Below, one piece after another: positions 54,441-64,000 of a stretch of DNA of 64,000 bases (position 1 is its first letter; every line of letters starts with the position of its first letter). A model generated the notes under the pieces. It searched no databases. It was not told the origin of the DNA and saw nothing but the letters and a program-made list of their open reading frames with translations. Source of the DNA: Dromiciops gliroides (taxonomy: Eukaryota > Chordata > Mammalia > Microbiotheria > Microbiotheriidae). Where the stretch lies: NCBI RefSeq assembly GCF_019393635.1, contig NC_057863.1, positions 624,707,291 to 624,771,290 on the forward strand, written 5' to 3'. The translations under genes were made by a program, and so were the position numbers.

Positions 54441-55479
54441 GTTTTATTTAATCTCAAGATCAAAGAGAGACCTTAGCAGCATTTAGGTGGCTCAGTGAAT
54501 AAAGAGGAGGGAGGGGAGCAAGCATTGATTAAGCACCCGCTTTTTTCCTCCAGTGGAAGTCAGTGTTTGTACCAGTGAACCAGGAACACATTTACTTCAA
54601 TCCATGGTGACTTCTGGCTGAAGATTTAAACACCACCTTTGGAGAACCAGGAAGAGGCAGTGGAGTATTGATAAGTTCCTCATACAACCAACTCACTTGA
54701 AGAAATCTGTGGTAATGTTTAAAGTGGCCTAGGCTTCCCTTTAAACCACTTCCTTGTGCTAACAGCTTGGCCTAGAAGAGCCAAGTGAAAGGGCAGTGTT
54801 TCTGGAAGCAGATCGATTGCTCTAGTCTGAAGTTTGGGAAGAGATCAATTTGTGCTGAGTCAACGTGACCATACAAAAAGACCTAAACCAGCACGGGCTA
54901 GCCTTTCCATTGAATGGGCAGGAAATAGTTTAATTCCATATCAAGTGGCTGATTTTTCTTCTTTACCGTTCATGAGTTTTATTTAAAATGCTTAACCTAC
55001 TCAGCAACCAAGCAGGGAGACCTGGGCTCTTCATTAGGGACACTGGCAACAGCACATCGGCTTGGAAAATGGCTTTTTAGTCACCTCAAATGAGAGAAGG
55101 CAACCCATACCTAGATGCCTGATCTTGGTCTCCATGTTAGTTTAAAAGAAAAAAAAAAGCCTTTCCTACTCTTACACTCATACTTCCCCACCCATCATCC
55201 CTCTCAAAGCATGATTTCAATACAATTCTTTTTATTTATAAGTAACAAACAGTGGCACAGTACAAATATCCCCAGGGCCACTGAAGCCTAAATAAGAAAT
55301 TATCTGAGGAAAATGTGAATTTATGGGGTATAGACCTAGTATCACTGGATTAAAGGCTACCCACAGCTTAATAGCTTTTTTGGGCATAGTCCTCCTCTCT
55401 CTACCCTTTCCATCTAACTTTTGTGTGTTACCTTCAGTAATAGAATGCAGGTTGAAACAAATATATGGATATGTATTTG
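54441..55479. other. Intergenic, unique-looking
   Basis: No gene or clear repeat. Possible distal regulatory DNA, but nothing in the sequence proves it. Confidence 0.4.
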
Positions 55480-55586
55480 CTAGATTGTGATAATAATTGG
55501 ATTGTAACTCTTTGAGGGCAAGGATTGTCTTTTTCTTATTTGTATCTCTAGTGTTTAACACAGTGCCTAGCACATAGTAGGAGCTT

Positions 55587-56420
55587 TGTTGTGGGGAAAT
55601 TAGGTGGGGGTTCGGGATAGGGATAGGGGTTGGGGTGGGTCCTTAGGAATTCCTCTTTAAAGAATTATACCCGAGGGGGCAGCTAGGTGGCACAGTGGAT
55701 AGAGCACCGGCCCTGGATTCAGGAGTACTTGAGTTCAAATCCGACCTCTGACACTTAACACTTACTAGCTGTGTGACCCTGGGCAAGTCACTTAACCCCA
55801 ATTGCTTCACTTAAATAAATAAAAAAAAAGAATTATACCCAAAATTATACACAAATCCAATAAGATAAGATAATGGTTTATTTAGGGGCTGGGGTAGGGG
55901 TCCTTAGGAATTCCTCTTTAAAGAATTATACCCTCTTGTACACAAATCCAATAGGATAAGATAATAGTTTATTTAGGGGCTGGGGAAGGGAAACCAAGAG
56001 AGAACTTCTTTGGACTTCTCATGGGGAGAAGGCATAGCACAGAGGTGTGGCTCTGAGATACCTGTCTCCTCAAGCAGGAGACAGGCAGATGCTTTTATAG
56101 AGGACTGATGGGAGTGAGCATCTGACTATGTTAGTTCCCTTATTGGGGGAGAACCATCCCCCACTGGTGGTGGCTGGGGGAGTTGGGTGAGGCATGGCTT
56201 AGCATCTCTCAAGCCATCTCTCTCTCCTCTTCCTCCAGCCACAAAGGCAGCAGCCACACCTAATCTTATCTCCCCAGGGGTGGGGGAGACTGGAATGAAG
56301 GGTGGTGGTCCTGGATCAGGTGCCACTTATCTCTTTAGGTATGTCTGTCCTTTGGTTCAGTTTCTCAAGAAGGTTCTTTGAAGTAGCCCATAAAATTTCT
56401 GGGGTGCTAGGCTCATAACA
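55587..56420 (-). mobile_element. Solo LTR with internal tandem duplication
   Basis: TGTTGTGGGG...CTCATAACA, flanked by AGCTT at 55582-55586 and 56421-56425 (5 bp). TTTATT near 55875 and 55970 gives a minus-strand poly(A) signal in each copy of a roughly 90-bp internal repeat. Confidence 0.75.
55674..55826 (+). mobile_element. tRNA-SINE in the LTR
   Basis: Sense; duplication AAAGAATTATACCC at 55659 and 55827; present in only the first copy of the LTR's internal repeat. Confidence 0.95.
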
Positions 56421-57021
56421 AGCTTAAAACATTTGGATTCTATTGTATTACTTTCCAGAACGATAGGGTTAGTTCACAGTTCCACCAAGCATGCATTAAT
56501 ATGTCTTTTCTGACAGCTCCTTCAACACTGTCATCTTCCTTTCCCAGGGTGGGGGTGGGGGGAGATGTTGGACTCTCACCTCTGGCATTAACTTGCTATT
56601 ATTATGACTTCAGAGTAAATGGCTGAAAAATAACATCAGGTATTTAGTAAAGGGCAAGAGGTTTCTAGGAAAAGTGACATCTGTTCATTTGCCCCCCCCA
56701 CCAAAAAGAAAAATTACTGAAAGACTAGAATAACCTCATGGGAAGAAGGCTGAATTGAGCCATGTCTGAGATACTGACTACTTGGGTTACCTGTTTGACC
56801 TTGAGAAGTCACTTTACTTCTCAGGTCCTCAGTTTCCCTATCTGTAAAATGAGGGCATTAAAATAATAGCTCTGAGATCCCTTCCAACTGTGCAGCCATA
56901 ATCCTCTTGCTGCTAGACAACATCTATGAGCACTTTGTAAATTAGAAACAAAGGAAGGAGAAAGATTTGGTTGGGAGGATGTACAGTGCCTTATCTTTCC
57001 AGTAAGGGCATTAGATTAGAT

Positions 57022-57202
57022 CAAAGCTTGTTAAACTGTGGGCCTTGACCCCAGATGGGGTCTCATAACTGAATGTGGGGGTCGAGAAAAATGTGGCACC
57101 AAAGATTATATACAGCTATTTTAGATACCTACATAACCTGGGTCGCATAGAAATTTCTTGGGTGAAAAGCAGTCCTGAGTGGGAAGAGTCTAAGAAGCCC
57201 TG
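57022..57202. mobile_element. hAT-like miniature element, copy 3
   Basis: CAAAGCTTGTTAAACT ... AAGAAGCCCTG; 8-bp duplication GATTAGAT / GACTAGAT. Same orientation as copy 1. Confidence 0.82.
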
Positions 57203-57262
57203 GACTAGATGACCTCTCGGGTTCCTTCCAGTTCTAACCCTTGTGACCCTACAGCCTGCTGT

Positions 57263-57386
57263 CTGACCCAAATACTTTTTATTTATTTATTCATTTATTT
57301 ATTTTTTGATGGGGCGATGAGGTGACCCAAATACTTTTTTATTCATTTATTTATTTTTTGGTGGGGCAATGAGGTGACCCAAATAC
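57263..57386. repeat. ~65-bp tandem duplication
   Basis: The block TGACCCAAATACTTTT ... TTTATTTATTTTTTG(A/G)TGGGGC(G/A)ATGAGG occurs twice, followed by a third TGACCCAAATAC. Confidence 0.9.
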
Positions 57387-57639
57387 TTTTGAAGCAATGT
57401 GGGAATTTTTGGATGGGCAGCAGGCTAAATTCAGAAACAGGATAATATCTATTTGCCATCTTTATGAGACGGCCAGACATTGCTTTGTTTTAAGTCCATA
57501 AAGCATAATTTAGGGATACTAACAACCAACAGCATTCAAAACTTATGTTCAACAGAGTCTAGCCTGTGGAGGATTGGTAACAGGTATCCTGATTTAGTCC
57601 CCAAAAGTACATATAAATTCCTTGAGAGCGGGGACTGAC

Positions 57640-57880
57640 AGGCAGCAACTGTTTTTTGTTGAGTTGTTTCAGCTGTTTCTGACTCTTCGTGACTCCATTT
57701 GGGGTTTTCTTGGAAAAGAGACCGCAGTCGTTTGTCACTTCCTTACAGATGAGGAAACGGGGGCAAACAGGGTGAAGCGACTTGCCCAGGGTCACACAGC
57801 TAGGAAGTGTCTGAGGTCAGATTTGAACTCAGGAAGATGCATCTTCCTGCCTCAGGGCCTGGCACTCCATCGACTGTGTC
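57640..57880 (-). mobile_element. CORE-SINE-like element
   Basis: GACTCTTCGTGACTCCATTT, CAGATGAGGAAACGGGGGCA, CCAGGGTCACACAGCTAGGA. Confidence 0.8.
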
Positions 57881-58272
57881 AATTATTACTTTCTGTTACT
57901 GCTTTCATCCTGCCACTCCCTGGGTTCTCTAAGCACCCAGGCTGGTGTTCTGAACATAGTGGATATTCTCATAATTGAGCTGCAGGAGTGCCATTTCCAA
58001 AACAACAAATAAATGTCTCTGAAGAATCAAAAGGAATAAGAAGCAGAACATTCAGGCAGAAACAAGAAACTCCAGTTTCTGAGCTATAGTGATTTACAGA
58101 CTGGGCCCCTCGATCTTGTAGACAAAAAAAAAAAAGCTATAAAGGACGGCATGGTGACTGGTGTCCAAGTAAAAGGATGATCTTGGAAATCAAAGCAAGA
58201 CAATGTGACAATGCCTTAGCATGGACATCCCAGAATAAGTCACAGAGGGAGCCAGAATGCACTGGTTGTACC

Positions 58273-58278
58273 TTTATT
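58273..58278 (-). terminator. KIF1B: KIF1B polyadenylation signal AATAAA
   Basis: TTTATT on + just before the repeat-free block ends. Cleavage near 58255 is inferred. Confidence 0.65.
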
Positions 58279-59457
58279 ATTTTATCTCGTTCACTAACAG
58301 TTCCATGGTGCAAGGTTACCATACACAGTTATTTAATGTCTGCATTGCACATCTAAGGCTATACAGCAAATGAATCAGAATTAGTACAAATACATGAACT
58401 CTATTTACATTTTGTATACTGAAGCTCCAAACATCAGATATATTTACAAAATAAAACATGAAATGAAAATCTGAAATTAATAATAATGTACATCATTGCT
58501 AATGTGCTTGATTCCTTCACTGGGGAGAGATCAGTTTGCAAAGTATTGGTTCAAGAAGGCCACTTATGCTTTATGGTTTTTGTTGTGGGGTGAGAGGATG
58601 GCGATGGGAGATGGGGAGAAGGGGAACAGCGTTTTTAGCAACAACATCGAAAATACACAAAACACATGAGTATTGATGGAACCATGTGGGTCAACTAATG
58701 CCAGACATAAGAAAACAACACGGCAGCAAAGGTGTGGTGAGACACCAGCATTACTCTAGCTTTCCATCTGAGCACAGCTGTTGGGTTGTGGGTTTGGGAG
58801 AGAAACTCAATTATCAGTTACAGAAGTTTTCTTTTCTTATATAACTGATGGTTTTCCTAAATTTCTCATGGGGCTTGGACCAAAATCTCGTAAATGACCT
58901 TTTGAACAACAAAACTCTCTCCTTACTGAACAGCTGATGTTTCCATTTAACAAGGAAGCACAAGGTGAATACATTCCCACTACATACAGTCATAGTTCGG
59001 AACACGGGGTAATTCATTAGTAGCCACAGTGGACAAATGCAGGTTAAGAGTCAGATTTTAAATACATTCATTCAGCAAACCTTCCAAGAACAGCAGCATT
59101 AGTCTCTTTTTAAGAAGCAGGTTAACAACTGGCCTTTAAAAAGAGAACAGAACTAAAATGAAAGACAAAGGCCCATAAAAACTGGAAGAATTGATGCTGA
59201 ACAATAGAAACAGAATGGTGGCCAGGCAGTAGGAGTCAAACACAGAACACCAATCAGTGCCAACCTCTGGAGAATCCTTTTTTCCAGTCTAATGTGCAAT
59301 TCATTACAGATATGTAAATATACAATACATTACAAAACAAAATTAAATATCCCTGTAAATTAGGTAATAAGCAGCAGGCAGCAAAGTCTTTGCTTTGAAA
59401 TATGTGCCAGGAAAGTCACATTATTTTTGGGGTCTGAAAAAGACCTTTTACAATGAT

Positions 59458-59463
59458 TTTATT
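59458..59463 (-). terminator. KIF1B: Possible alternative KIF1B poly(A) signal
   Basis: AATAAA on the KIF1B strand inside the 3' UTR. Usage unknown. Confidence 0.35.
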
Positions 59464-62400
59464 CCTTCCCCTTATCTTAGAATAGGAAAAAAAAATGTAA
59501 AGTGTAAGTGGTTCATAAATTGTGTATAGCTGCAGAAAAATTCCAAATGTCATGGGGTGGTTGTTTCTTGGCTAGGGAACAATTGTTTTTTGAGATAGTG
59601 AAACAATTAAAAAAATTTTTAAGAATTCCAGGTCATTATTGAAACTGTGTGTTCTGGCCTCATTGCCTACTCTGTGCTGGTAGCCATGATCAGTGGGTTG
59701 GCTGGCCCCTGGCATGGTCCCTGCCCTGAGAGCTGGCTGACTCCCAAGCAGGCTGCACCAAATCAGGCAGTATTTTTGAACACGACTTGTTGCTTTCTTA
59801 AGGGGAAGGATGTGTGAGCAGACGAGAGAGGACAAGGAAAGGAGAGAAAAAAATACGTGGTTTTTAACCATCACCCTTTAATTCTCAGGGTGTTTTTTAA
59901 AGGATCTAAGGCTAATCAGGATTGCCTTGTGAAAATCTGAACAGCAAGTAACTCAAAATCACTCTACACTTCCATTTCTGTGACTGCGGTTGGATTTGTC
60001 TACTCAAAGCATCATGTGGCAATCGCTGCCATAGACCCACTTCCTGGGGACCTGGGAGTGGTGCAAGCACAGTCCATCAAATGCAGTTTCCAGACACAAA
60101 ATGGGTCCCTTGTAGAAAAGGAGACACACAAGCTGTGCCTCGGGGCCAGGTGGGAGGGGGAAAGAAGCTTCAATGGGGGCAAGAAGCCACACGGCCATCC
60201 CAGTCCCCGCCACAGGATGGCGCCGTTCCTCTGGCTTTCAAACAGGTCTCTTAGCTATGTTCAGTGTAGATGGGTAGGTAATTCAGTTAAACGTGCTCTC
60301 ATCTGACTTATCCAAAGCAAAGACTTTCCCAACTAGTTTTTTTCTACTTAAAAAACAAACCGAAAACAAAACAAACCAAAACTAAACCCAAGTCACTTGA
60401 GTGTGCCACATGATTTCACTGCCTTTTGGCCTTTTTCACCCACACGTGTGACAGATATGTCCTCTTGTATCAGGCATCACCACAGCCTCAGCCTTATCAC
60501 GCAATGCCGAAGTGTATTTCCACTTTGTTTTTCAAGATGAACTTCGACCTAGGAAGCCATCCACAGCATGAGCCGATCCTGGTTTGTACCACGCCAGGAC
60601 TGCATGTTGTGTCCATTACAGAGATAACAAAGAAACATCTGAGTGCAGTAAGAATCCCACAAACAGTAAATAAAACAAACGAGAAGGGGCAGTAGAAGAG
60701 TCCATGAGAGAGGGTTTCAGTCTTTCCAGTTACGATCTCTGCCTTCCTGAGCCTCTTGTACTAAGCTCTCCCACTTGCTTACCCTCCTAACTGCAAAGCA
60801 GCGCTGGGACACTTAGTGCTGAAGGGATGAGGCCTAACTAGGGGGTTAACAGCCCCTATAGCAACAGCTCCTCTGGCTGCCACCGTAATAATAATCCAGC
60901 CGTGCCCTGTTGGGGAATGCCATCAACCTCAAGGCCGAGATCTCAGTGCATGGCCTTCACCTGTGGCTAGGGTGGAAGTGAGTGGCTACTTTGGAAGGAA
61001 GCAGAGGATGGCATAAGCATCTCCAGTCATCTAGTAAATTAACCGAGGTAACCTGGAGACCTTTGTTCTCTTCTGTCAATTCTGTAAAATTCAATGGCCA
61101 ATAAAAGAAAAGATAGGCTGACAGCATCAACACAGTACACTGGCCCCCCAAAGCAGATCAAGATGGCTGAAGGCGAGGACTCCCTTGCTCAGCGGCCTTC
61201 TCCTCTCTCTCCCTACTGACCAGAAAGACCCTCTCACTCTCTAGAAGAAAGGCAGAGAGCATGAGGGACAAGAGAATGTAAAAGAAGAAAGCTTCTCTCC
61301 AAGGGAAGGAAAAACCTGACCCCAAATTTACTCACTCACTCACTCTCACAGACACACAGACACACACAGAGGAGATTTTGTTTTGGCCACCTCAGCTCAG
61401 GGAGATGCAAAATAAAGCTAGAAGTATATAGGGGTACAGAGGGACTATACTTCCTCCTTGTGGAGGAAAGCCAGCGGGACTAAAGGTAGGGACTCTTGAC
61501 TACCACTCATTGTGATAATAGGTTTGCTGGGTTGATTATGACCTCATCAATATTATAGCCCTTCTGGCTAATTCGCACACTGCAATGCATGGAGTTCAGA
61601 GGGGAGGCCCCAGCGACATTGCTAGTGCTAAGGAGATGAGTTTCAAACTCCAGTGAATAAACTTTCCTTCCTAATCAGAGTCATATGGCCCACAGGGATT
61701 GTGTTTTTCCAGCTGCAAGGGACAGAGAGGGAGCGATGCCTTGGTAGAACTCGTCTACCCATTTTCACCCCAAATGGTTTGGACCCTAATGTCCCAGTGA
61801 CATGCAAGCTGACATCTCACAATCCTCACCTGGTGCCAACAGTAGAGCTACCTTCCTAGCGAAAGCCACTGCTTCAAGCCTACTGGAAATAATTTCCTCC
61901 CCAAGAGTCCCAACCTTCAACTGAACTATTATAGAATCTCCTTTCAGGGCAGCTCCAATTAGTTCTCGGAAAGAGTGAAGTGTCCAATTTTCATTCTAGC
62001 CGCTTTGTCTGGAAAGAAACTTAAGGATAAACCAGAGCCAGAAAAAGAAGGAAAACAAAAAAACAGAGAAAGTGATCTAACTGTGGTTTCTGGCAGGGTA
62101 TGGCCCCTTTTCCAAGTCACAAAGGGGCTGGATCCCTTCTTCTTGTAGGTTTGAGGTCATGAGGGACAACTGTAGTGACCTCACCACAAATTGGGAAAGG
62201 GGAAGAAAAGTCATAAGCAGTTTTCAAAGACAGACAAAAATATCCAAAGATAGCAGTACAGACACCAAAGGTGGTCAGAAGAGCTAACTGATAATCCGAA
62301 ATGAACACCCCTAGCCCAACAGAAATAATTTGGAGATTCATTGGATCCCCTTTTTTCCCATTTTTTCCTTTTGTTTGACCACATGCTACTAGTAGTATTC

Positions 62401-62597
62401 TCAGCATAGGAGAAATGAAAAGAGGACAGAGCAAGAAGGGTTGGGGAACAAGAGGCTAGAAAAACCACTGGGTGGGGAAGAAGCAGTAGTTAAGCCGCAG
62501 GAGCACGTATGGGAAAACCATCAAGAAGCACAAGGAGAATGAGCGGTGCCCCTTGCTCTCTGTCTGAAGGCGAGGGAGGGGGCTCTGCAGCATCTGC

Positions 62598-62640
62598 TTA
62601 GTACTTCAGTGGACCTGTGCGCCTGCGGGAGAGTTTTGAC
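62598..62640 (-). CDS. KIF1B: KIF1B terminal exon, coding part
   Basis: Acceptor TTCTAG then 43 nt coding for the basic tail [13 protein letters not shown] and TAA. The intron before it (62641-63415) contains one SINE in the sense orientation of the gene at 62827-62975. Confidence 0.9.
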
Positions 62641-63534
62641 CTAGAAGAAACAGGTAAAAAAATATAAGTAGATTGGATTCCAGTTCTCTCCCCTCCCCAC
62701 CCCTCCTCTGTGACTCACACCTGGAGACTCTTCTCCCAGGGATCAGAGGCAGGAGTACAGGCCTCTTAGACAGAGAGCCCAGCCTATCACAACTTCCTCC
62801 TGCATGATTAGTGGAATAGTTTTTTTGGTTGTTTTGTTTTTTAGGGGGGAAATGAGGGTTAAGTGACTTGCCTAGGGTCACACAAGTAAGTGTCAAGTGT
62901 CTGAGGCCACATTTTAACTCACGTCCTCCTGAATCCAGGGCTGGTGCTTTATCCACTGCACTACCTAGCTGCCCCTGGAATAGTTTTTTTAGGAACTGTT
63001 CCAATACAGGGATGAACAACACTATCTCCCAGACTTGTAGCTGTGACCCAAACATTGGAATAGCAAAACTAAAAAAAAAATCTTAAATTTGGCTCCTATC
63101 TTATGCCCTGGGAAAAGTCTGAAGACAGGAATGAAACCAATGAAAGAAGACAGAGAAGGGGCAAATGTGGTTTGAGGTGTACGTATAAGAATAGGATATA
63201 ACAGGATATGTCTCCTTGGAAGTATGGGCACCTCAGCCTCAGACTATTCAGGCCACAATCTACCCAGGGCTCAAATATTAAATGCTTTTTCTCATTTTTC
63301 TGTCAAATTTGATGAGCAATTCACAGTAACCACTTCCCACTCACAAATAATGATGCTCTTAGGGGACTCAAAACTAAACGATAGAAAGGAAAGACAGGAA
63401 TGTACCATTTCTTACCGTATTGTGCCAGCAAGGAGTGGGTTAAAGGCATATAACCAGTCATTCATGTCTTTATCGTTGATAGCTTGCAAAAGGACACCAC
63501 GGTGCTTTGTGAATACAGCAAAGGTATTAGATGT
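62598..63534 (-). CDS. KIF1B: Kinesin family member 1B, C-terminal end (partial, two exons in window)
   Basis: The last two coding exons of a kinesin-3 motor that moves vesicles, mitochondria or synaptic precursors along microtubules. The penultimate exon gives the end of the pleckstrin homology domain ([15 protein letters not shown]... [17 protein letters not shown]), including the near-invariant Trp. The terminal exon adds RSKLSRRR and ends in Lys-Tyr. This C-terminus is that of the long (beta-type) isoform with a PH cargo domain. The rest of the gene lies beyond the right edge. The position directly upstream of PGD, in the same direction, matches human gene order, which favours KIF1B over the very similar KIF1A. 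Confidence 0.93.
62827..62975 (-). mobile_element. tRNA-SINE in last KIF1B intron
   Basis: Sense to KIF1B; duplication TGGAATAGTTTTTTT. Confidence 0.95.
63416..63534 (-). CDS. KIF1B: KIF1B penultimate exon (PH domain end)
   Basis: 119 nt; acceptor CCTAG, donor GTAAG; 39 codons plus two bases (CG) completed to CGG (Arg) by the last exon. Upstream intron sequence 63535-64000 shows no further exon or clear repeat apart from a weak MIR-like piece near 63880-63960. Confidence 0.95.
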
Positions 63535-64000
63535 CTAGGAGAAACACAGGAGGTAAGAGAGTTAATAACAAGACAAATCACCTTCCCGGGTTTTACATTG
63601 TGACCAAGTACTTTCACCAAGAGACGGCAGAAACAGAACTAGAACGGGACTGAAGTCTTGGCAGGAGCCTGTGGTAGATGCCAGCTCAGACACAGATGAG
63701 TGAGTTAGAAAGAAAATTTTATCTTGTAGCTCCAAGTCCCAATTGTGAACTTAAAATAATATTTGTGCTATCTTCTCTGGGGTTGTGAGGGTCAGAGTGC
63801 TTTGGAAAATCATAAGGTAACATGTAACGTGTTGGCTATTATTTAGTTTACATTCGTTTTCTCAAGTCTCAAAACAGCCCAGTGAAGCAGAAAGACAGAT
63901 GAAGGGACCAGGGCTAAGGACAGCTAAGTGACTTGCCAAAGGACCCCTATAGCTAAGCAGCACTATGTAAATAGTAGCACACACTCAGACCAGCATCTGG

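Larger units (their letters stand above)
55480..56550. mobile_element. L2 tail joined to antisense L1 (duplicated block, copy 2), split by LTR
   Basis: Repeats the junction of 51840-52330: 55480-55586 is L2, then after an LTR the block resumes at 56421 with AGCTTAAAACATTTGGATTC and L1. Confidence 0.7.
58255..62597 (-). other. KIF1B: KIF1B 3' UTR
   Basis: About 4.3 kb with no SINE, LTR or L1 insertion, in contrast with flanking DNA, running from the KIF1B stop to an AATAAA at 58273-58278. A long, repeat-free 3' UTR is expected for KIF1B. Short open frames here are not supported as genes. A second AATAAA on this strand at 59458-59463 could give a shorter form. Confidence 0.8.

Noticed and set aside
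62117-62434. 105-codon frame on the KIF1B strand
   Set aside because: Located in the 3' UTR after the KIF1B stop; no recognisable domain or splice context, though short hydrophobic stretches occur.

Overview
The window is vertebrate genomic DNA, almost certainly from a marsupial. Large spliced genes sit in a sea of a tRNA-derived SINE of the opossum/Australian marsupial type: head GGGGCAGCTAGGTGGCGCAG, an RNA polymerase III B-box GTTCAAATCC, and the tail motif GTGTGACCCTGGGCAAGTCA. About 45 full or partial copies are visible, together with marsupial-type L1 pieces, L2, CORE-SINE/MIR, ERV long terminal repeats and small hAT-like elements. I cannot fix the species from sequence alone.

Two protein-coding genes are supported, both on the minus strand. 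PGD (6-phosphogluconate dehydrogenase, oxidative pentose phosphate pathway) is complete. Its 13 exons run from the ATG at 48051 down to the stop at 27222, and the exon lengths add up to 1452 nt, which is 483 codons plus stop, with every phase joining cleanly. A CpG-rich promoter with CCAAT and GC boxes lies at about 48100-48320, and the poly(A) signal is at 26832-26837. The 3' end of KIF1B (kinesin-3 motor) enters from the right edge: the last PH-domain exon (63416-63534), the terminal exon (stop at 62598-62600) and a long 3' UTR of about 4.3 kb ending near 58255. The order KIF1B then PGD, both in the same direction, matches the human 1p36.22 neighbourhood. The next human neighbour, CENPS, is not seen in the 26.8 kb downstream of PGD.

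Layout: 1-2.8 kb broken L1; 2.8-6.4 kb LTR, L2 and SINE mosaic; 6.4-12.5 kb two halves of related class I (gammaretrovirus-like) ERVs in inverted orientation, one keeping a decayed integrase; 12.5-26.8 kb repeat-rich intergenic DNA with an 850-bp CT-rich satellite; 26.8-48.2 kb PGD; 48.3-58.2 kb intergenic repeats; 58.2-64 kb KIF1B 3' end.

No undescribed functional system could be demonstrated. The most interesting structure is in the mobile elements. Two solo LTRs of one family, each inserted in a SINE with a 4-bp target duplication, carry a CTCF-like core at the same internal position. Three hAT-like miniature elements each have 8-bp target duplications. Several SINE pairs share target repeats, a small L2/L1 junction block is duplicated, and PGD has a non-canonical GC-AG intron.
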